Origin: 3-1-20CM-4-69-9 sp963833655
GTDB lineage: Bacteria; Actinomycetota; Thermoleophilia; Gaiellales; Gaiellaceae
NCBI GenBank assembly: GCA_963833655.1
Contig: CAWHYL010000005.1
Coordinates: 62,001-126,000, forward strand
DNA: 64,000 nt
Direction: 5' to 3'
Numbering within the stretch: the stretch's first letter is position 1; each line of letters begins with the position of its first letter. The notes under the pieces are model-generated. The model ran no database searches. It had not been told where the DNA came from and saw nothing but the letters and a program-made list of their open reading frames with translations. Positions 15,495 through 22,160 of the stretch are shown in pieces. A program made the translations under genes and the position numbers.

Positions 15495-15592
15495 CCCGGC
15501 CCTCCTTTGGGAGCAGGTCTTGGCGGACCCGCACACACTCAAAGGAGGGCCGGATGAACCCTCAGCCGTTCACAACCTGTGTAGGCAGCTCA
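14558..15592 (-). mobile_element. IS481-family insertion sequence, complete (1035 bp)
   Basis: The ends are imperfect inverted repeats: 14558-14583 (TGTGCTGCCCACAG...) and 15592-15567 read on the minus strand (TGAGCTGCCTACAC...) match at 22 of 26 positions and both end in GTTGTGAACG. They are flanked by GCTAGC duplications. The element has one transposase gene with an intact DDE triad. It sits exactly between convergent aldo/keto reductase and Nudix genes. Its intact repeats and frame suggest a recent insertion that may still be active. Confidence 0.9.
15490..15558 (-). promoter_or_regulatory. Hairpin sequestering transposase Shine-Dalgarno and start codon
   Basis: CCGGCCCTCCTTT (15496-15508) and AAAGGAGGGCCGG (15541-15553) are a perfect 13-bp inverted repeat. 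Past a one-base bulge (15495) it continues for 5 more pairs that include the ATG. In the minus-strand transcript the upstream arm is an anti-Shine-Dalgarno, so RNA initiated outside or at the very edge of the element would hide the transposase start. The 32-nt loop is 15509-15540. Confidence 0.8.
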
Positions 15593-15598
15593 GCTAGC
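15593..15598. repeat. Right target-site duplication GCTAGC of the IS481 element
   Basis: Identical to 14552-14557. Its CTA (15594-15596) is the Nudix gene's TAG stop on the minus strand. Confidence 0.8.
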
Positions 15599-15938
15599 CC
15601 CCGGTCAGGATCGCCGAGAGCGCGCGTGGCCGCACGTCGTAGTGCGGCAGCTCGGCGATCTCCATCCAGACAGTCTCGTCGTCGTAGTCGCCGCCGACCG
15701 CGACCGCCGAGTAGTAGTGCGTCGTCTGGCCGCGCAGCTCCTCGATCAGCAGCCGCGGCCCCAGGACAACACGGACGCCGAGCCCCTCCCGCGCCTCGCG
15801 AACGGCGGTGTCGGCCGGTTGCTCGTCGGAGCGGACGTCGCCCCCGGGGAAGTCGAAGTACGTGTGCCCGTCGAGCACACGCCTGATCAAGGCGACGCGG
15901 CTCTCGTCGCGCAGGACGACGGCCGCCCGGCCGCTCAC
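15594..15938 (-). CDS. Nudix hydrolase-like protein with altered Nudix box
   Basis: A 114-residue Nudix fold. The box reads GGDVRSDEQPADTAVREAREGLGV against the consensus G-x5-E-x7-REuxEExGu: the first Glu, Arg-Glu and the first Glu of the EE pair are present, but the second is Gly. That position normally helps bind metal, so activity may be reduced or altered. A substrate cannot be assigned. It starts at GTG 15938, overlapping the yceD stop (GTGA), so it is co-translated with yceD. Its stop lies in the IS481 target site. Confidence 0.75.
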   Translation of the reverse strand: MSGRAAVVLRDESRVALIRRVLDGHTYFDFPGGDVRSDEQPADTAVREAREGLGVRVVLGPRLLIEELRGQTTHYYSAVAVGGDYDDETVWMEIAELPHYDVRPRALSAILTGG

Positions 15939-16444
15939 AGCTGCTCTCGGAGGCTCTCGAGGGCCGCCCAGCGCGAGTCGGCCGGAGCGTCGTCATGCGC
16001 GTGCGGCTCGTCGCTCAGGTTCTTGCCGCAGGTCGGGCAGAGGCCGGCGCAATCGTCGCGGCACAAGATCTTGTCCGGCAGCGCGAGCGCGACGGCGTCG
16101 CGCGCCCAGGCGGCGAGGTCGAGGTGGTCGTCGACGACGTACGGCGTGCGCAGCTCCTCCGAGCCGTCGGGATTCGTCGCCTGGTACTCGCGCACGGAGA
16201 TCGGCAGGTCGAGAACGGCATCGCCGAGGCAGCGATAACACGGCCCGTGCAGGCGGGCGATGAAGCTCAGCTGGAAGAGGGTGCCGGTGGTCGCCCTGGT
16301 GATGACAAGCTCAGCCGGAACCTTGCCGGGCACCGGCAGGTAGCGCTCGCCGCCAAACTCGAACGGCTCCAGCTCGAGCTCGATCCCGTCGCAGTACTCC
16401 TCCCCCGCGCGGAGCTTCAGCTGTCTCAGATTGAAGCTCTTCAT
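15935..16444 (-). CDS. yceD: YceD/DUF177 family protein
   Basis: A 169-residue DUF177 protein; the family is linked to 23S rRNA accumulation and usually sits next to rpmF. The C-terminal cysteine motif CRDDCAGLCPTCGKNL near residues 127-142 is characteristic, and GPCYRCL near 67 adds two more cysteines. Here rpmF is 3.2 kb away, separated by Nudix, IS481, aldo/keto reductase and SDR genes. The first 134 bp overlap the end of the EamA gene in another frame. Confidence 0.9.
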   Translation of the reverse strand: MKSFNLRQLKLRAGEEYCDGIELELEPFEFGGERYLPVPGKVPAELVITRATTGTLFQLSFIARLHGPCYRCLGDAVLDLPISVREYQATNPDGSEELRTPYVVDDHLDLAAWARDAVALALPDKILCRDDCAGLCPTCGKNLSDEPHAHDDAPADSRWAALESLREQL

Positions 16445-17342
16445 CGGATTCAGGGTAGCGCTGCCTCGCGGTCACGATCAGCACGACAGCCGTGACGATC
16501 GCGACGCCGGCGACGACCGTCGCCCAGCCGATCGTCTCCCCCAGGAAGAGCGTGCCGAGGGCGACCGCGACCACCGGATTGACGAACGCATAGGTCGCCA
16601 CGGTCGAGATGCGAACGTTCTTGAGCAGCCACGCGTACGCCGAGAACGCGATCAAGGAGCCGACGACGACGAGGTACGCGAAAGCGAGCAGCGGCTCGAG
16701 CGTGAGCGAGCTCGCGTGCACGTCGTTCGCCTCGCCGCCGACAAGCCCGGCGATCCCGAGGAAGGCGGCGGCCGCGAGCATCTGCATCGCCGCCGACAGC
16801 AACGGGCTGCTCGGCAGCGGCGCGCCGCGGGCGTAGAGCGAGCCGGCCGCCCACGCCGACGTCGTCGCGACGAGCGCGAGCGCGACACCGACGTTGTTGC
16901 CGCCGCCCGGGCGAACGAGTACCGCGACGCCGGCGAAGCCGATCACGAGCCCGATCGCGGCGCCGCGCGACAGGCGCCGCCCGAAGAAGACGCGGTCGAA
17001 CAGCGCGACGTAGAGCGGGATGATCGCCACGATCAGCGCGGCGAAGCCGGAGTCGAGCCGCGTCTCGGCCCAGGCGACACCGCCGTTGCCGACGAGGAGC
17101 AGCGCCGCGCCGACGATCGCCGCGGCGAGCCACTCACGCCGCGTCGGTCGCGCACGGCCCCGCGCTGCGAAGGCATACAGCGCCACGCCCGCGACGAGGA
17201 AGCGGACGGACGACATCAGCAGCGGCGGCAGCGTCCGGTCGGTGACGCGGATCGCGAGGTAGGTCGAGCCCCACACGAGGTAGACCGTTCCCAGCGCGAG
17301 AGCCACCGCCGCCGGCGAGCGGCGTGCGAAGGCACCCGTCAC
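16311..17342 (-). CDS. EamA/DMT-family transporter with C-terminal extension
   Basis: A 343-residue membrane protein of about ten helices forming two EamA repeats, starting VALALGTVYLVWGSTYLAIRV and repeating ATTSAWAAGSLYARG after the midpoint. Such proteins usually export metabolites or amino acids. The membrane part ends near residue 292 (VVLIVTARQR). The last ~45 residues are polar, arginine-rich and encoded by DNA that is also the start of yceD, so the extension probably arose by stop loss. GTG 17342 is 6 bp after a small membrane ORF. Divergent from a LysR regulator, a common pairing. Confidence 0.85.
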   Translation of the reverse strand: MTGAFARRSPAAVALALGTVYLVWGSTYLAIRVTDRTLPPLLMSSVRFLVAGVALYAFAARGRARPTRREWLAAAIVGAALLLVGNGGVAWAETRLDSGFAALIVAIIPLYVALFDRVFFGRRLSRGAAIGLVIGFAGVAVLVRPGGGNNVGVALALVATTSAWAAGSLYARGAPLPSSPLLSAAMQMLAAAAFLGIAGLVGGEANDVHASSLTLEPLLAFAYLVVVGSLIAFSAYAWLLKNVRISTVATYAFVNPVVAVALGTLFLGETIGWATVVAGVAIVTAVVLIVTARQRYPESDEELQSETAEAPRGGGVLRRDRARAGAVRVWRRALPAGARQGSG

Positions 17343-17348
17343 GCGCGG

Positions 17349-17447
17349 TTAGAGCGAGCGGCGGTCGGAGGGGCGGCGCGAGTCCGTACCGAACAGAACG
17401 GCGAGCGGGCCGACGGCGAAGATGAACGTGATGAACGCGATCGTCAT
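17349..17447 (-). CDS. Small single-span membrane protein (32 aa)
   Basis: An ATG-initiated 32-residue frame with a hydrophobic N-terminal helix (TIAFITFIFAVGPLAVLFG) and a charged tail with GTDSRRPSDRRS. It ends 6 bp before the EamA GTG start. It is the first frame transcribed toward EamA, so it could be a small transporter partner or a leader peptide. Arguments for reality: clean hydrophobic/charged organisation and placement. Arguments against: short length and no strong ribosome-binding site. Confidence 0.5.
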   Translation of the reverse strand: MTIAFITFIFAVGPLAVLFGTDSRRPSDRRSL

Positions 17448-17466
17448 ACACCCATGATCGGCACCG

Positions 17467-17498
17467 CCTATCATTAGCGCAAATCGGGTTACAATAGG
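17467..17498. promoter_or_regulatory. Imperfect dyad between LysR and EamA genes
   Basis: CCTAT (17467-17471) and ATAGG (17494-17498) bound an AT-rich, partly symmetric interval unlike the surrounding GC-rich DNA. This is where a LysR-type regulator that controls its divergent neighbour would bind. The right arm overlaps the regulator's AGGAG ribosome-binding site. Confidence 0.4.
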
Positions 17499-17506
17499 AG
17501 TCGATT

Positions 17507-18433
17507 ATGGAATCTGATCGCTGGCTCGGCATCGAGCTCCGCCACTTCCTGGCTCTGGAAGCCGTGGCGCGGGAGGGGTCGTTCGGCAAGGCCGCGACGG
17601 CGCTCGGCTACACGCAGTCCGCGGTGAGCCAGCAGATCGCGGCGCTCGAGCGGATCGTCGGCCACCGGCTGGTCGAGCGTCCAGGCGGGCCGAAGCCCGT
17701 CTCGCTGACCGAGGCGGGCCGCTTGCTGCTCACCCACGCCGACGCGATCGCGGCCCGCGTCGCCGCCGCGCAGGCGGACCTGACGGCGCTGGACGAAGGC
17801 CAGGCAGGCACGCTGCGCGTCGGGGTCTTTCAGAGTGTCGGGCAGCGCGTGCTGCCGGAGCTGATGCGCCGCTTCCTCTCGGCCTGGCCGCAGGTGAAGG
17901 TGACGCTGACGGAGTCGGCGAACGACGTGGAGCTGCTCGAGCTCGTCGAGCGGGGCGAGCTCGACCTCACCTTCGCCGACCTGCCGCTGGTCGAAGGCCC
18001 GTTCGAATCAGTCGAGCTGATGCGCGACCCGTACGTCCTCGTCGTGGCGTCCGACTCGGAGCTGGCCGACCGCGAGCGGCCGCCGTCGGTGCGGGAGATG
18101 TCCGAGCTCGATCTGATCAGCCACAAGCACTGCCGGACCGTCCAGCGACTCGACTCGCTCTTCGGACGGCCGCTCGACTTCGTGTTCCGCTCCGACCACA
18201 ACCAGACCGTGCAGGCGCTGGTCGCCGCCGGCGTCGGGTCCGCGCTCGTGCCGCGCCTGACGATGGATCCCGCCGACGAGTCGACGATGATGATCGAGCT
18301 GCCGAAGCTTCCGCCCCGCGTCATCGCGCTCGCGTGGCACCGCGACCGCTACCGCACGCCCGCCGCGCACGCGTTCGTCGAGACGGCGCGGGAGGTCAGC
18401 GCCGAGCTCGAGCCCGAGCCGGTCGCGGTCTGA
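17507..18433 (+). CDS. LysR-family transcriptional regulator
   Basis: A 308-residue LTTR. The winged helix-turn-helix is at residues 9-68 (LRHFLALEAVAREGSFGKAATALGYTQSAVSQQIAALE is the recognisable core; the key motif is AALGYTQSAVSQQI-like), followed by a linker helix and a periplasmic-binding-protein-like effector domain from about residue 100 (GTLRVGVFQSVGQRVLPELM). The inducer is unknown. ATG 17507 has AGGAG 6 bp upstream. Divergence from the EamA exporter suggests it controls that gene and itself. Confidence 0.92.
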   Translation: MESDRWLGIELRHFLALEAVAREGSFGKAATALGYTQSAVSQQIAALERIVGHRLVERPGGPKPVSLTEAGRLLLTHADAIAARVAAAQADLTALDEGQAGTLRVGVFQSVGQRVLPELMRRFLSAWPQVKVTLTESANDVELLELVERGELDLTFADLPLVEGPFESVELMRDPYVLVVASDSELADRERPPSVREMSELDLISHKHCRTVQRLDSLFGRPLDFVFRSDHNQTVQALVAAGVGSALVPRLTMDPADESTMMIELPKLPPRVIALAWHRDRYRTPAAHAFVETAREVSAELEPEPVAV

Positions 18434-18477
18434 CACAGTCGCCGCCGAGCCCGAGGCTAGGCTGATCGCGGTCCGAC

Positions 18478-19521
18478 TTGGCTGAACGAAGCTTGCATCG
18501 GGGTCGCGAGCTTGCGATCGATCTGGGCACGGCGAACACGCTGGTCTTCGTTCGCGGCGGCGGCATCGCCGTCTTCGAGCCGTCGGTCGTGGCGATCGAC
18601 GAGGAGACGGGACGCGTTCTTGCCGTCGGCGAGGAGGCCCGGCGGATGATCGGCCGGACGCCCGCGTCGATCCGCGCGATCCGGCCGCTGCGCCACGGAG
18701 TGATCGCCGACTTCGACATCACCGCGGAGATGCTGCGCTACTTCATCCGCCGCATCGGCGGCAGCCGCCTCTCGTTCTCCCGCGTCGTTCTCTGCGTGCC
18801 GAGTGGGATCACGTCCGTCGAGCGCAACGCCGTCGAGGAGGCGACGCTCGCAGCAGGCGCGCGCACCGTGTCGCTGATCGAGGAGCCGATGGCCGCGGCG
18901 ATCGGCGCAGGCCTCCCCGTCGGCGAGGCGCAAGGCAGCCTCATCGTCGACATCGGCGGCGGCACGACCGAAGTCGCCGTCCTCGCGCTCGGCGGCATCG
19001 TCGTCTGGGAGTCGGTGCGCGTCGGCGGCTACGAGCTCGACGACGCGCTCGTGCGGCACGTCGACGCCTCCGCGAACCTCTTGATCGGCTCGGAGACAGC
19101 CGAGGCGGCGAAGATCGCCGCAGGCTCGGCGTGGCCGTTGCCCGAGAAGCTTCAAGCCGAGGTCGCCGGGCGCCACCGGATCACCGGGCTGCTCCGCCGG
19201 ACGACGCTCGACTCCGACGAAGTCCGCAGCGCGATCGCGCAGCCGCTGGAGACGATCACCGAGACGGTTCGGCGGACGCTCGAGGCGACGCCGCCGGAGC
19301 TTGCCGCCGACGTCGCGAGCCGCGGGATCGTCGTCGCCGGAGGCGGTGCGCTGCTCCGCGGCATCGACCAGCTGATCAGCTCGGCCACCGGCCTGCCGGT
19401 CGTCATCGCCGAGAAGCCGCTCGAATGCGTCGTCGTCGGCGCCGGCGCGAGCCTCGAGGAGAGCGCCCTGTCGGGGCGCGCGCGCCAGCGGCGGCGTTTC
19501 GGCCGCCGTCGGCACCGCTGA
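18478..19521 (+). CDS. mreB: MreB/Mbl-family actin-like protein
   Basis: A 347-residue bacterial actin. Phosphate 1 motif AIDLGTANT near residues 13-21, VLCVPSGITSVERNAVEEA near 104, LIEEPMAAAIGAGLP near 135, phosphate 2 motif VDIGGGTTEVAVL near 156, and adenosine motif GIVVAGGGALLRGID near 285. MreB organises cell-wall elongation. The usual mreC/mreD do not follow. The start is TTG 18478; a TAGGCT box lies 14 nt upstream. The basic C-terminal tail (GRARQRRRFGRRRHR) is unusual and might aid membrane contact. Confidence 0.9.
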   Translation: MAERSLHRGRELAIDLGTANTLVFVRGGGIAVFEPSVVAIDEETGRVLAVGEEARRMIGRTPASIRAIRPLRHGVIADFDITAEMLRYFIRRIGGSRLSFSRVVLCVPSGITSVERNAVEEATLAAGARTVSLIEEPMAAAIGAGLPVGEAQGSLIVDIGGGTTEVAVLALGGIVVWESVRVGGYELDDALVRHVDASANLLIGSETAEAAKIAAGSAWPLPEKLQAEVAGRHRITGLLRRTTLDSDEVRSAIAQPLETITETVRRTLEATPPELAADVASRGIVVAGGGALLRGIDQLISSATGLPVVIAEKPLECVVVGAGASLEESALSGRARQRRRFGRRRHR

Positions 19522-19530
19522 GCCCGTCAG

Positions 19531-20046
19531 CTACCCGGTGACGAAGGGCTGCTCGTCGTTGTTCGACGGCACGGCCGTCGCGCCGGCGAGCACCGTTTCC
19601 TGCGAGCGCTCGTGCAGCCGCTCGCGGCCGCGCTTCACGGCCGTCAGGAACTTCTCCAGGTTGACCTCGAGCGTCGACAGGATCGAGTCGGCCCAGTCCT
19701 CCATCTCGAGCCGAGTCTCCCGCGCCTGGCGGCGGGCGTCGTCGATGATGTCCTGCGCCTGCCGCTCGGCGATCTTGACGATCTCCGTCTGCGAGGCCTC
19801 TCGCACCGCCTGCTCGCGCGCCTCGCCGAGCAGCCGATCCGTCTCCCGCTTCGCCTCGGCGAGCATCTCCTGGCGCTCCTTCACGATCCACCGCGCCTGC
19901 TTGATCTCCTCGGGGATCGTCGCCCGCATCTGGTCGAGGATGTCGTAGATCTCCTCGCGGTCGATGCGAACCTGATCCGTCAGCGGCACGGCCTTCGCGT
20001 TGTGAACGAGGTCGTCGAGCTTGTCGATGAGTACGAGTACGTCCAT
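19531..20046 (-). CDS. SepIVA/DivIVA-like coiled-coil cell-division protein
   Basis: A 171-residue, almost wholly helical protein resembling mycobacterial SepIVA (Rv2927c), often auto-annotated as ATP synthase subunit B-like. It opens MDVLVLIDKLDDLVHNAKAV and has a long charged coiled coil (EEIKQARWIVKERQEMLAEA onward). SepIVA takes part in septation and polar growth in mycobacteria. It follows coaD by 6 bp at the end of the long minus-strand array, and converges on mreB. Confidence 0.8.
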   Translation of the reverse strand: MDVLVLIDKLDDLVHNAKAVPLTDQVRIDREEIYDILDQMRATIPEEIKQARWIVKERQEMLAEAKRETDRLLGEAREQAVREASQTEIVKIAERQAQDIIDDARRQARETRLEMEDWADSILSTLEVNLEKFLTAVKRGRERLHERSQETVLAGATAVPSNNDEQPFVTG

Positions 20047-20052
20047 TGGCTC

Positions 20053-20564
<512 letters not shown>

Positions 20565-20568
<4 letters not shown>

Positions 20569-21101
20569 CGGTGCTCGAAGACCGTGACGCGGGTGGAGCC
20601 GTACTTGCGGCTCGTGCGCACGACGAGGCCCGCCAGCTCCGGCTCCGTGCGGGCGGCCGACTCGAGCACGAGCAGGCCGTCCTCCGCGAGGACGCGTGGT
20701 AGGTAGCGCGCGAGCGTGTCGTAGTCGGTCATCGCGTACGGCGGGTCGGCGAGCACGAGATCGTACTTCCTGCCCGCGGCCGTCTCCTGCGCGAGGCCGA
20801 TCGTCGCCTCGGCGCGCACCACTCTCGCGCCGGTCAGCCGGAGCTTGTCGAGGTTGCGCTCGATCGCGCGCACCGCCTCTGCCTCGGACTCGACGAAGAC
20901 GACAGCCGCCGCGCCCCGCGAGAGCGCCTCGAGCCCCATCCCGCCCGAGCCCGCGTACAGGTCGAGCACGCGCGCGCCCTCCACCCACGGCGCGACGATG
21001 TTGAAGACGTTCTCGCGCACGCGATCCGAGGTCGGCCTGGTGGCGAGCCCCCTCGGCGCGTAGATCGTGTGGCCCTTCCGCTCGCCGGCGATGATCCGCA
21101 T
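20565..21101 (-). CDS. rsmD: 16S rRNA (guanine-966-N2) methyltransferase RsmD
   Basis: A 178-residue Rossmann methyltransferase. It starts MRIIAGERKGHTIYAPRG, the family N-terminus, which fixes ATG 21101. The SAM-binding DLYAGSGGMGLEAL is near residue 50 and the catalytic ADPPY near 122. It modifies G966 of 16S rRNA. Overlaps coaD by 4 bp and the upstream GH99-like gene by one base. Confidence 0.95.
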
Positions 21102-22159
21102 CAGGGCAGGAGCTCGCGCAGGACGTCGAGGTAGGCGCCGTAGCCGGACGGCGTCGCCCACTCGCGCGCGCTCTCGACGGACGTCCCCTCCCGCCATTCG
21201 TTGAATGTGAGCACGAGCTGCCACTCCGCGTTCGAGGCGAGCATGTCGTCGACGTTCCCGCGCCAGCGCGCAACGTCCCGCGGCAGCCGCGGCGAGGGCT
21301 CACCGCGCTCGTCGAAGCCGGGCGCCACCATGAACGAGTCGGGCAGCAGTCCGTATTCCGGCACCGCCGCGCTGTACTCGTGCCATGCGTCCGGCTGGTC
21401 GGGGCAGTCGCGGAAGCCGGCGAACGCCTTGAGCACGATGTACGCCCCGACGGTGTTGGCCTCGTGCCAGCGGGCGGCGGTGGCGCAGCCGTCCTGCGGA
21501 TCGCCGTACACGTAGACGACGAAGCGGCCGCCGACCTTGAGGTACGCGGGCTTCGACGCGTACGTGTCGCGGATGCGCTCGAGATCGGAGCGGATCTGGT
21601 CGACTCTCGGGTCGCCGTAGCCCTCGCGCTCGTAGTAGAGCGCCCACCGCAGCGGCGTCGTCCGCGCGGCGGCGAGGTAGCGCCAGAAGCGGAGGTCGGT
21701 CGGCGGGTCGCCGTCGAATCCCCACCACGAGTAGATCCCCGCATCGAGGTGGGCGTAAAGCAGCGCCTGCGTGTGCGCCTGGACGACCGCGGCGTCGGCG
21801 TCGCTGTAATAGCCGAGCGTCGGCCGGAAGAAGCTGTACGGGAAGAAGGCGCCGGCCCACCACTCGTCCGGATACCAGGCGTAGTAGAAGGCGGCCCGGA
21901 TCGGGAACGGGGGCTGCGCCGTGTCGGCCGCCGGGCCGCGGAAGTGCACGATGCGCCCAGAGCGCGTGAGCATGAAGCGGACGCGGATGTCGCGATCGGT
22001 GTAGTCGTCGTGCGCGCGACCGGCGTAGACCGCTTCCTTCAGCAGCGGCTTCGGAAAGGTCAGCTCGTACGCCGGCCGGTCCGCCTGGCTGACGTCGATC
22101 ACGTGGTAGGCGTGCGGCGCGGCGAGGGCGCCGGCGGCGAGGAGCATCGCGAGCGCCAC
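21101..22159 (-). CDS. Secreted glycoside hydrolase family 99/71-like protein
   Basis: A 352-residue protein with a short hydrophobic, cleavable-looking N-terminus (ALAMLLAAGALAAPHA) lacking basic residues. The body resembles GH99/GH71-like TIM barrels: IRAAFYYAWYPDEWW, then YYSDADAAVVQAHTQALLYA and DAGIYSWWGFDG, and near the C-terminus LTFNEWREGTSVES, where GH99 enzymes have their catalytic glutamates (NEWxEG). It may attack an alpha-linked glycan; the substrate is unknown. It is oddly wedged between recG and rsmD with one-base junctions, among housekeeping genes. GTG 22159 directly follows the recG stop. Confidence 0.7.
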   Translation of the reverse strand: MALAMLLAAGALAAPHAYHVIDVSQADRPAYELTFPKPLLKEAVYAGRAHDDYTDRDIRVRFMLTRSGRIVHFRGPAADTAQPPFPIRAAFYYAWYPDEWWAGAFFPYSFFRPTLGYYSDADAAVVQAHTQALLYAHLDAGIYSWWGFDGDPPTDLRFWRYLAAARTTPLRWALYYEREGYGDPRVDQIRSDLERIRDTYASKPAYLKVGGRFVVYVYGDPQDGCATAARWHEANTVGAYIVLKAFAGFRDCPDQPDAWHEYSAAVPEYGLLPDSFMVAPGFDERGEPSPRLPRDVARWRGNVDDMLASNAEWQLVLTFNEWREGTSVESAREWATPSGYGAYLDVLRELLP

Positions 22160-22160
22160 G

